From Alteromonadaceae bacterium (GTDB lineage: Bacteria > Pseudomonadota > Gammaproteobacteria > Pseudomonadales > Cellvibrionaceae), in NCBI GenBank assembly GCA_002746115.1, contig NVXL01000003.1, forward strand, positions 37,074 to 77,134: 40,061 bases of DNA. The letters run 5' to 3'. A model generated the notes under the pieces. It worked only from the letters and a program-made list of their open reading frames with translations, was not told the origin of the DNA and searched no databases. Positions 16,029 through 23,530 of the stretch are shown here, piece by piece; positions within the stretch are counted from its first letter, which is position 1, and every line of letters begins with the position of its first letter. The position numbers and the translations under genes are program-made.

Positions 16029-18095
16029 ATGAAGCGTATTACCTGGATGGTATGTTTTGCACTGACTGCGGTGCATGCTAAGGCTCAAGAGCAAAACCAA
16101 TTAGAAGAAGTTTTAGTGCACGGCCATCAAGTCGCCTTTGACGTGATGGAGCTCAAAGCCAGTGCTTTGTTAACTACCGACACCTCGGATATGCTTAAAC
16201 TTATTCCCGGTGCCAATGTAAATAAAAACGGCGCAATTAGTGGTATCGCTCAGTATCGTGGTTTATATGGTGATCGTGTTGCCGTGAGTCTCGACGGTAC
16301 AGAAGTTATTTCTGGTGGTCCGAATGCAATGGACGCGCCGCTTTCTTATAGCTCACCAATGATTACTAAAAAGCTCTCTCTCGATCGTGGTGTTGCAAGC
16401 GTAAGTAGTGCAAGCGAAAGCTTGGGCGGGCATATTCGTGCAGAACTTGACCGTGGTGAATTTAACGACGGTGATGACTTTGTACTCGATGGTTTTATCG
16501 GTACTCGGATACACACTAATGGCGATACAAATACCAGTGCAGTACGCTTGACTGGTGCATCTAAGGCTCACCGCGTTACCGTACTTGCCGAGGCGGATCG
16601 CGGCGATAATATCGATACACCTAAAGGTGAAATTGATTCAACAGAGTTAAGCCGTGACCGCCTTGATCTCAGCTATGCCATGCAAACTGAGAAGAGTGAA
16701 TTCTCTTTGTATTGGGGTCTACTTGATACTCAAGACTCCGGAACGCCCGCGTTAGCAATGGATATTCGCAGTATTGAGACGGATCTAGCCGGTGCGCAAT
16801 TTGCGTATAAGGTAAGCGATAAGCTTAAACTTCACGCTAAAGTAGCCTTGAGCGATGTTGAACACTCGATGGACAACTTCTCCATTCGTAAGCCCCCGGC
16901 TCTTGGGGCAGGCTACCGCCTAAACTCTGCGACCAGTGATGGCTTTAATCTAAAACTTGGTGGCGCTTATGCTTTAGGTTTCGCCGAGTTGCGCTTTGGC
17001 TTCGATGCTAAAACCTCCGAGCATAACTCGACCATTACCAATCCAAATGCGGCGGTATTTAAAATCTTAAACTTTAATGGCTCTGAGCGCAAACTGAACG
17101 GTACTTACTCTGAACTGGCGTATAAAGGTGAAAACAGCCATTGGGAATTGGGGCTGCGTTATAACCGTGTAAGCACTGACACTGACGAAGTTAGCCTGTC
17201 GGGCGCGATGGGAATGATGGCTGTTAACGCCAATTTACTTTCTACCGCATTCAACAGTGCAGACCGTCAGCGCGACTTTAATAATGTTGATTTTGTGGCC
17301 AAGTACGGATATTCACTTGGCGACAACACCAAACTATTAATCGAGTTAGGCTCTAAAACACGGGCGCCGAACCATCAGGAATTGTATCTATGGTTGCCCT
17401 TACAGTCGACAGGTGGTTTAGCCGATGGTCGTAACTATATAGGTAACTTGGATCTTGAGGTTGAACGTGCCAATGAAATCAGCCTTGGTTTTGATTTCTC
17501 TAACGATAAAGGCATGATCTCGCCTCAGCTGTTCTTCCGTAAAGTCGACGACTATATTCAAGGTACGACGACGATGCTTATGCCAGCCAACATGGTGGCG
17601 ACCATGATGTCTGGGGCTCCAGCGCTGCAATTTAATAATGTTGACGCTGAATTCTACGGCCTTGATTTGGCATGGTTGTACGTTTTTAACGATATAGTTT
17701 ATGCCGACGGTGTTGTTAGCTTGCTAGACAGTAAGCGTACAGATACTGATGACGCGCTTTATCGTCAGTCTCCAAGCAATGCGCGTTTTGCGCTTAATTA
17801 CAAACGCTCCGGCTGGCATGCAATTATAGAAACTGTCGTATACGACAGTCTTAGCGATGTTTCGAAATTTAATGATGAACAGAAAAGCGACGGCTACGGT
17901 TTGTTAAACCTACAAGTATCTTGGGAGCCGATGGAGCAGGTAAAAGTTGATGTGCGTGTAGATAATCTACTTGACGAGACCTATCAAGATCATCTCGCTG
18001 GCGTGAACCGTGTTGCAGGCACTGATATTCCTCAAGGCAGCCGAATTTTTGGCGCTGAGCGTAGTTTTGTTTTTGGTCTGCGTTACGATTTCTAA
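16029..18095 (+). CDS. TonB-dependent outer-membrane receptor
   Basis: From the ATG at 16029 the product is 688 residues, with a signal peptide (MKRITWMVCFALTAVHAKAQ). A TonB-box-like segment EEVLVHG follows at the mature N-terminus. Then comes a plug domain (about 45-145, with GANVNKNGAISGIAQYRGLY and the VASVSSASESLGG stretch) and a 22-strand-type barrel ending in FVFGLRYDF with a C-terminal Phe, as needed for barrel insertion. A TTG 18 bases upstream is in frame but would spoil the signal peptide. The size is typical of receptors for metal chelates, but no motif identifies the ligand. Unlike the second receptor in this window it has no visible Fur box, so it may not be iron-regulated. Confidence 0.92.
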   Translation: MKRITWMVCFALTAVHAKAQEQNQLEEVLVHGHQVAFDVMELKASALLTTDTSDMLKLIPGANVNKNGAISGIAQYRGLYGDRVAVSLDGTEVISGGPNAMDAPLSYSSPMITKKLSLDRGVASVSSASESLGGHIRAELDRGEFNDGDDFVLDGFIGTRIHTNGDTNTSAVRLTGASKAHRVTVLAEADRGDNIDTPKGEIDSTELSRDRLDLSYAMQTEKSEFSLYWGLLDTQDSGTPALAMDIRSIETDLAGAQFAYKVSDKLKLHAKVALSDVEHSMDNFSIRKPPALGAGYRLNSATSDGFNLKLGGAYALGFAELRFGFDAKTSEHNSTITNPNAAVFKILNFNGSERKLNGTYSELAYKGENSHWELGLRYNRVSTDTDEVSLSGAMGMMAVNANLLSTAFNSADRQRDFNNVDFVAKYGYSLGDNTKLLIELGSKTRAPNHQELYLWLPLQSTGGLADGRNYIGNLDLEVERANEISLGFDFSNDKGMISPQLFFRKVDDYIQGTTTMLMPANMVATMMSGAPALQFNNVDAEFYGLDLAWLYVFNDIVYADGVVSLLDSKRTDTDDALYRQSPSNARFALNYKRSGWHAIIETVVYDSLSDVSKFNDEQKSDGYGLLNLQVSWEPMEQVKVDVRVDNLLDETYQDHLAGVNRVAGTDIPQGSRIFGAERSFVFGLRYDF

Positions 18096-18125
18096 TATTG
18101 GCACGTAAAGCTTCTTTTTGTTTTT

Positions 18126-18165
18126 TATAAAGCCCTGTTTTATAAAACCCTGTCTGTAAAACCCT
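18126..18165 (+). repeat. Degenerate tandem repeat, about 14-bp period
   Basis: Three imperfect units of the form T(A/G)TAAARCCCT occur at 18126-18140, 18141-18154 and 18155-18165, starting 30 bases after the receptor stop codon. Confidence 0.55.
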
Positions 18166-18166
18166 C

Positions 18167-18208
18167 TTGCTTGCTAACTTGGAATAAACAGTCTGAGTTA
18201 GCAAGCAA
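18167..18208 (+). promoter_or_regulatory. Perfect 13-bp inverted repeat (hairpin) upstream of the amidohydrolase
   Basis: TTGCTTGCTAACT (18167-18179) pairs fully with AGTTAGCAAGCAA (18196-18208) around a 16-base loop. The next T-run begins about a dozen bases later, so it is not a classic terminator. It may protect the receptor mRNA 3' end, attenuate read-through or bind a protein. Confidence 0.55.
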
Positions 18209-18287
18209 CATGCTAAACTACTTTTTACGGTAGATGAATCCTCTTGCCCCAACCGTACTTAACTTGTTCCCGCTCTCTGAGGCCTCC

Positions 18288-19436
18288 ATGTTGCAAGACA
18301 TTATTAATACTGCCATACAATTTCGTCGTGACCTCCACCAAAAACCTGAATTAAGCTGGCAAGAACACGCAACGGCCGCCACCATTCGTCATGCCTTAAG
18401 CGAGCTGGATATCCCCTGGCGCGCCTGCGCCGACACCGGCACCCTCGCGTATTTTGGTTCCGCACTTTCAGGCTTACATATCGCACTACGCGGGGATATT
18501 GACGCGTTACCACTGGTCGAAAAATCCGGTAAAGCTTGGGCTTCTAAAACCAAGGGTTGTATGCACGCCTGTGGTCATGATGGCCATACGGCAACTTTAA
18601 TCGCCACGGCACACTGGTTGAAGCTTCACGAGTCCCAATTGGCGGGGCCTGTGACCTTAGTATTTCAGCCTGCGGAAGAGGGCGGTCATGGCGCGCTCAA
18701 AATGATTGAAGACGGGGCTCTAAAGGGCGTTAACGAGATCTACGGTTGGCACAATTGGCCCGCCGTTCCCTACGGACAAGCGCTTTGCCCAGACGGCACG
18801 GTTATGAGTGCTAACAGTACATTTGCGATTAAAGTCGACGGTAAGGGCGGCCATGCCAGCCAGCCGGAGGCTTGTCATGACCCGGTGTTAGCCGCTTCTG
18901 CGATTAATCTTGCTGCGCAGCAAATTGTTAGCCGTCGCTTGCCGCCTCAACAAGCAGGGGTCGTAAGCATAACCTCAATAAATGCTTTAAGTGGTAATAC
19001 AATTATTCCAGGGCATGTTGATATGGCTGGCGGTATTAGGGGCGTGACTACGGAGACACGAGACTTTTTAGCGGCAGAACTCAGTGAGGTGGTTAGCCAA
19101 ACCGCTGCAAGTTACGGGTGTAAAGCGACGACTATTGATACGCCATGTTATGGCGCTACGCGAAACCATTCGGCTCAGGCGAGTAAATATCGCCAGAGTT
19201 TAAATGATGAATTTGGCGACAATTGGTTATGCCAAAATGTGGCAACCCCCATTATGGCGTCGGAGGATTTTAGTTATTTTCTCAATGAGATCCCTGGCGC
19301 GTTTGCACTTATTGGCGCCGATGATGGTGAAGGGCATTGCGACCCTTGCCACAGCGCGCATTATGATTTTAATGACAAATTGATCGCACGAGTCTTACCT
19401 GTTTATGCCCGCTTAGTTGGGCTGCCGTATTCTTAG
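18288..19436 (+). CDS. M20-family amidohydrolase (hippurate hydrolase/aminoacylase-like)
   Basis: I prefer the ATG at 18288 (382 residues). GAGG lies just upstream, and the protein then begins as M20 amidohydrolases do (FRRDLHQKPELSWQE at residues 12-26); an in-frame ATG at 18234 adds 18 residues. Metal-ligand motifs are GCMHACGHDGH (90-100) and PAEEGGHG (128-135), followed by the GGHASQP dimerisation-domain motif and the C-terminal MASEDFSYF. These fit the M20D family, which cleaves N-acyl amino acids, hippurate or related amides in the cytoplasm. The substrate here is not determined. It is a likely single-gene unit after the TonB receptor. Confidence 0.93.
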   Translation: MLQDIINTAIQFRRDLHQKPELSWQEHATAATIRHALSELDIPWRACADTGTLAYFGSALSGLHIALRGDIDALPLVEKSGKAWASKTKGCMHACGHDGHTATLIATAHWLKLHESQLAGPVTLVFQPAEEGGHGALKMIEDGALKGVNEIYGWHNWPAVPYGQALCPDGTVMSANSTFAIKVDGKGGHASQPEACHDPVLAASAINLAAQQIVSRRLPPQQAGVVSITSINALSGNTIIPGHVDMAGGIRGVTTETRDFLAAELSEVVSQTAASYGCKATTIDTPCYGATRNHSAQASKYRQSLNDEFGDNWLCQNVATPIMASEDFSYFLNEIPGAFALIGADDGEGHCDPCHSAHYDFNDKLIARVLPVYARLVGLPYS

Positions 19437-19466
19437 TTTATCCATAGTTTGCTCATGGTTTATCCG
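19434..19466 (+). repeat. Degenerate 11-bp tandem repeat that includes a stop codon
   Basis: Three consecutive 11-bp units, TAGTTTATCCA, TAGTTTGCTCA and TGGTTTATCCG (19434-19444, 19445-19455, 19456-19466), begin exactly at the TAG stop codon of the amidohydrolase gene. A TATAAT at 19477-19482 follows and might serve the CheX gene, but no good -35 box is spaced correctly. Confidence 0.6.
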
Positions 19467-19565
19467 TAGCCTTTTGTATAATAAAAAACCAATTAAATCA
19501 CATCAATCGGCTCACAAAGTCAGAAGCGCTGCTATGCTTTAGGGTGTATTTACAGCAGAATATAA

Positions 19566-20096
19566 ATGATGCCCGCAAGTGCCCGTTCTCAACATCAAGC
19601 CACGACTTCGTCTCGAGGTAAAGTGGTTTTCGATAAGCGATTTATTACGCCATTTTTAGTGACGACTAAGAAAGTGGTAGCGACGATGGCTGGAATTGAG
19701 GTGGCCGCGCAAAAGCCTGAGCTGGTTAAAATCCGCGACATGGTTGGCCATATTGCGAGTGTTATGCCTATGGCGACGCCCAATGTAGAAGGACATTTAA
19801 CGATGTCGTTTATGATCCCGACCTTACTTGAACTCACCAGTAAAATGGTGATGGAAGAGTGCACTAAGGTGGATCAGTTGGTGTTGGACACGGCAGCGGA
19901 ATTGACCAATATGGTGGCCGGTGGTGCTAAGGCAATGTTGGAAAGAATCGATTTTGATTTTAATATGACACGCCCTGTGGTTTATCAATCCGCTCACTTT
20001 GGCGACATTCCTTATACTGGAAAGAGTAAAATTCGGGTACCTTACCTCATCTCAGGTGGGGCATTTTTTATTGAGTTAAGCTTCATCCATAAATAA
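19566..20096 (+). CDS. cheX: CheX-type chemotaxis phosphatase (CheC/CheX/FliY superfamily)
   Basis: The 176-residue protein contains the single catalytic helix of CheX. E112 and N115 (AELTNMVAGG) form the ExxN motif that dephosphorylates CheY-P. The surrounding segments (DMVGHIASVMPM, then the C-terminal IPYTGKSKIRVPYLI strands) also fit the CheX fold. The N-terminus carries about 20 extra polar residues, so a later start is possible; no strong ribosome-binding site supports the first ATG. It is not in a chemotaxis operon. Its targets could include the stand-alone response regulator encoded 7 kb downstream, but that link is inference. Confidence 0.8.
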   Translation: MMPASARSQHQATTSSRGKVVFDKRFITPFLVTTKKVVATMAGIEVAAQKPELVKIRDMVGHIASVMPMATPNVEGHLTMSFMIPTLLELTSKMVMEECTKVDQLVLDTAAELTNMVAGGAKAMLERIDFDFNMTRPVVYQSAHFGDIPYTGKSKIRVPYLISGGAFFIELSFIHK

Positions 20097-20516
20097 TCCA
20101 CTGTTTTCTTCCGCACTGCTGGATCAAACCTCAGATCTGCCCCGAACACATACCTTGTTTTACCTATAGCTCTTACCTTGATAGTCATTTCCTAAAGCGC
20201 CTGTTAGCGAGAGCAAGCTACGCTCGCGGTTTCATACTCTTAGACTAAATCTTAATCAAAATCAAACTAATTACGAATAGTAAACCCTTCCCAGTTGATA
20301 ATGATTATCATCCGTGTATACTTCCGAACAAGTTCTAGAGGCTATTGTTAATCAGGCCTCTAACATAATACCCACTTTGGTGTTATGGGTTAAAAATTGC
20401 TCAGTTGTGCATGTTTTTATGCTGAGGTTAAACATAGCCGCTTGTTATGTCTAGCCTTCCAAATACTTGCATCTGCATAACTGAAATCTGTATTCGAAAA
20501 AAATTTGAGGTGAACG
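20097..20516 (+). promoter_or_regulatory. Leader region of the iron-regulated operon
   Basis: This 420-bp gap has a hairpin GCGAG-N11-CTCGC (20207-20227), the Fur-like operator at 20295-20313, and a 7-bp stem TAGAGGC/GCCTCTA (20334-20340 with 20356-20362). After that, two overlapping alternative stems are possible: TAATACC/GGTGTTA or ACCCA/TGGGT, both in 20364-20393. The downstream start has a strong GAGGTGA site. I see no gene in it. Confidence 0.45.
20295..20313 (+). promoter_or_regulatory. Fur box
   Basis: TTGATAATGATTATCATCC contains GATAATGATTATCAT, very close to the Fur consensus GATAATGATAATCATTATC and almost symmetrical. It lies about 200 bp upstream of the first gene of an operon for a TonB receptor and an imelysin-like lipoprotein, which fits repression by Fur when iron is sufficient. 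Confidence 0.85.
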
Positions 20517-22175
20517 ATGATTTTAACGACATATTTAGAGCGTGGATTGCTAGTCGCGTTAGTATCGGTCTTGTGTGCTTGCGGTGGGGGTGGCGGAAAC
20601 CAAGCAACACCTATCCCCACAGCCACACCTACGCCAACAGCCGCGCCACAATCCACTGATGACGACAGTGACGGCGTTGCCAACAGCTTGGATAACTGCC
20701 CGAACGACGCCAACGCGGATCAAATTGATAGCGACGTTGATGGACAGGGTGATGCCTGTGATGCGCTACCAACAAGCTACGTATTCACCAGCTCAAGTGA
20801 CATCGATACTGTGTCTTACACCGGCCAAACCAAGCGCCACATTTTAATTTCAGACTTAATCTCCACCGTTGGGAGCTTAGTTGAAGGCGGGGTGCCTGCG
20901 ATAGGTAACCAAGTAGGCGTGAATGCAAATGTTGAATCGGCTTTGAACTTCTATTTTCGTTATTCAGGCGACGACGATGCTAGCGAATCGCTATTCCAGT
21001 TAATGGATCAAACACTTTTACCTGATAGCGGTGCCGGTTTAACCTACGGCGCAATATCTAGCGGTAAAAATCTCGTCGGTAAAATTGCTGGCGGTGATGG
21101 GCTTGGCGGCGGTGAAACCTCGCGTTTGATTAACGATGAATTTTTCGGTTGGGAAGAAGGCCTAAGCCCTAACGCCCTACCTGTCGACCTAGTCGATTAT
21201 TATTTCAGCTTACTTGAGAACGAAGCAACTGACGATACCGTTCCGACAGTTTTGGTGGCTGGCGCTAATACCCCTATAGGCACAGTTACAGTGGATGCCC
21301 ACGGGCGTGACTTGAAGCAGCTACTGCAAAAGTTTTTGCTTGGCGCTATTACCTTTTCTCAAGGCACTAACGATTATCTGCAATCTGCCTTTGTTAACGA
21401 ACTCGTTATAGATGGCGACAACGCCTACACCGTAGCTGAGCATCACTGGGATGAAAGTTTTGGTTATTTTGGTGCCGCTCGTAATTATGCCGATTACTCA
21501 GATGACGAAATCGCAGCAAAAGGTGGCCGAGTAGAATATGCCAGTGGCTTTAACGATGCCAATGGCGATGGTGCCGTTGATATCCGTAGCGAATACAACT
21601 TTGGCAACTCAACTAACTGCGCTAAACGTGATCGTGGCACCGTGGGTAATAGCGCTGCGACTGACTTTACGCAAACGGCATTTGATGCTTTCTTGTTAGG
21701 TCGTGAGATTATAAAAAATGCAGTCGCTACCGGCAGTTTAAGTGCAGAGGCTCAAGTCGCGCTTGATGCTAATATTCAAATCGCAGCACTTACTTGGGAA
21801 ACCTGTATCGCAGCAACCGTTATTCATTATATTAATGATGTTGACGCTGACATGGCCGCTTACGATACCGCCAATAATAGCTTTTCAGATTTAGATAACT
21901 TCTTAAACATGGCAAAACACTGGAGTGAAATGAAAGGCTTTGCATTAGGCCTGCAGTTTAGTCCATTATCACCTTTCCGTGAAAACGACACCGCCTTGGC
22001 CAATTTGCAAAACATACTTAGTTTAATGGGTGATGCACCTGTATTAGCTGACGGAACCCAAGCGGGTGTGGCTTTTACTGGAGGCGTTAGCGCTTATCGC
22101 GCTGACTTACAAACAGCACGGGATTTACTGCAAAGCGCGTATGCATTTGATGATGAAAATACCGAAGGTTGGTAA
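20517..22175 (+). CDS. DUF4856 lipoprotein with thrombospondin type 3 repeat
   Basis: The 552-residue protein begins with a signal peptide and a lipobox (LCAC, Cys22), then a Gly/Pro/Thr-rich linker. A thrombospondin type 3-like calcium-binding segment follows (about 47-82, DDDSDGVANSLDNCPNDAN, then DSDVDGQGDACD). The remainder, including HHWDESFGYFGAARNY and the DANGDGAVDI calcium-loop-like stretch, matches DUF4856. That family is often found beside imelysin-like proteins and TonB receptors in marine bacteria. It is expected on the outer membrane or in the periplasm and probably helps capture or present iron or another metal. GAGGTGA precedes the ATG, and the Fur box lies upstream. Confidence 0.85.
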   Translation: MILTTYLERGLLVALVSVLCACGGGGGNQATPIPTATPTPTAAPQSTDDDSDGVANSLDNCPNDANADQIDSDVDGQGDACDALPTSYVFTSSSDIDTVSYTGQTKRHILISDLISTVGSLVEGGVPAIGNQVGVNANVESALNFYFRYSGDDDASESLFQLMDQTLLPDSGAGLTYGAISSGKNLVGKIAGGDGLGGGETSRLINDEFFGWEEGLSPNALPVDLVDYYFSLLENEATDDTVPTVLVAGANTPIGTVTVDAHGRDLKQLLQKFLLGAITFSQGTNDYLQSAFVNELVIDGDNAYTVAEHHWDESFGYFGAARNYADYSDDEIAAKGGRVEYASGFNDANGDGAVDIRSEYNFGNSTNCAKRDRGTVGNSAATDFTQTAFDAFLLGREIIKNAVATGSLSAEAQVALDANIQIAALTWETCIAATVIHYINDVDADMAAYDTANNSFSDLDNFLNMAKHWSEMKGFALGLQFSPLSPFRENDTALANLQNILSLMGDAPVLADGTQAGVAFTGGVSAYRADLQTARDLLQSAYAFDDENTEGW

Positions 22176-22183
22176 TGAATAAC

Positions 22184-22219
22184 ATACAGCAAGCTGGTGA
22201 TTAGTCTGGCTTGCTGTAT
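22184..22219 (+). promoter_or_regulatory. Perfect 11-bp inverted repeat inside the iron operon
   Basis: ATACAGCAAGC (22184-22194) and GCTTGCTGTAT (22209-22219) can form a hairpin with a 14-base loop in the 68-bp gap between the DUF4856 and imelysin genes. No T-run follows directly. It may stabilise the upstream mRNA or partly end transcription, giving more lipoprotein than receptor. Confidence 0.6.
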
Positions 22220-22243
22220 TGATTTAATGTTTTAGGAGATTTA

Positions 22244-23530
22244 ATGAGTAGGTTAATTCGTGTTGTTGTGCAACGCATTCGTCAGTTAGGTTCACGGGCG
22301 CTGTTGCTGTCCTCCATTTTATTTATCGGTGCTTGCGCTGGTGGGGGGGATAATGACGCGAGTAATAACACGACAGGCATTAGCGGTGAGAGGGACTTCG
22401 ATTTTACCGCGATGATGGCAAATTATGCCGATAATATTATTCTTGCAGGCTTGCGATCATTTAATTCCAGCTTCACAGGCATCGATAGCATTGCAACAAG
22501 CGCTATCAGTGAATATTGCGATGCAATAGGTAGCACCAGCGAGGCTAGCGCTTTAGGTGAGGCACAGCTGCAATGGCGCAACGCAATGAACCTTTGGCAG
22601 CGCCAAGAGTTACTTATCCTAGGCCCCCTAGCAGAAAACGGCAATGCACGGCGTAACGCGGTTTATTCTTATGCCTCAAGTGCACCACCGAACACCTGTT
22701 CAGTAGACCGCTCTGTGGCATTGGCGCAAAACTCTGAATTTGATATCCAAGCACGAGCATTCACCAGTCGAGGCTTGGATGCACTTGAATATTTATTGTT
22801 TAATGAAAACTTAGACCACACTTGCGCTTCGCAAGTAGCTGAAACTCAAAACTGGAATGCCTTGGCAGAACTGGAACGTAAAACCCAGCGCTGTGAATAT
22901 GCGGAGCAGGTGGCTTCGGATATTGGTAATTCCTCTAATGTGATCATTGATGCATGGGCATTTGACGGCGGAGACTTCCGCACCCAATTCGTTAATTCCG
23001 TAAACGCTAACGAAAACCTAAAACGTTTGTCTGACGCGATATTTTATTTCGAGATAGAAACAAAAGATACCAAGTTAGGTATGCCGACTGGGCTACATGC
23101 CAATTGTCGCGGGCTTGCCTGTCCTCTTGCGGTTGAATCACCGCATAGCCAAAGCTCATTAGCCAATATCCGAGAGAATTTGCACGGCTTTCACTTGGCT
23201 CTAAATGGCGGCGATGGTTTAGGCTTTGATGATATTATTATTGCTGAGGGCGCAAGTTTTGTTGTCGATAATTTTAATCTCAACATAAGCGCCGCGCTTG
23301 CACTTATTAGCGAAATGGATACTAGTTTATTGAATCAGTCCCAGGGCATCGTTGCCAGCGGTGACGGTAGCGCTTGTGGAAACAGCGCCGCGAACCCAGA
23401 TACAATAAGAACTGTTCCGATCTGTAGTTTGCACGGATATTTAAAACGGATTACCGATAGCTTACGCTCAGACTTTTTGGTGATTGTCGATTTGGATTTA
23501 CCGCAACGGGGGCAATCAGATAATGACTAA
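22244..23530 (+). CDS. Imelysin-like (M75) lipoprotein
   Basis: The 428-residue product has a signal peptide ending in IGAC (Cys31), so it is a lipoprotein. The body has the imelysin two-helix-bundle pattern, including LQWRNAMNLWQRQELLILGP (110-129) and the RGLDALEYLLFNE segment. In that segment the family's GxHxxE motif is GLDALE (177-182), with Asp in place of His, so a metal-protease role is doubtful. Such proteins are iron-regulated and linked to iron uptake in many bacteria. AGGAG precedes the ATG at five bases. The stop overlaps the TonB receptor start by 8 bp. Confidence 0.88.
   Translation: MSRLIRVVVQRIRQLGSRALLLSSILFIGACAGGGDNDASNNTTGISGERDFDFTAMMANYADNIILAGLRSFNSSFTGIDSIATSAISEYCDAIGSTSEASALGEAQLQWRNAMNLWQRQELLILGPLAENGNARRNAVYSYASSAPPNTCSVDRSVALAQNSEFDIQARAFTSRGLDALEYLLFNENLDHTCASQVAETQNWNALAELERKTQRCEYAEQVASDIGNSSNVIIDAWAFDGGDFRTQFVNSVNANENLKRLSDAIFYFEIETKDTKLGMPTGLHANCRGLACPLAVESPHSQSSLANIRENLHGFHLALNGGDGLGFDDIIIAEGASFVVDNFNLNISAALALISEMDTSLLNQSQGIVASGDGSACGNSAANPDTIRTVPICSLHGYLKRITDSLRSDFLVIVDLDLPQRGQSDND

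Noticed and set aside
18167-18208. Reading the 13-bp inverted repeat as a rho-independent terminator
   Set aside because: The 16-base loop is large and no T-run directly follows the stem.
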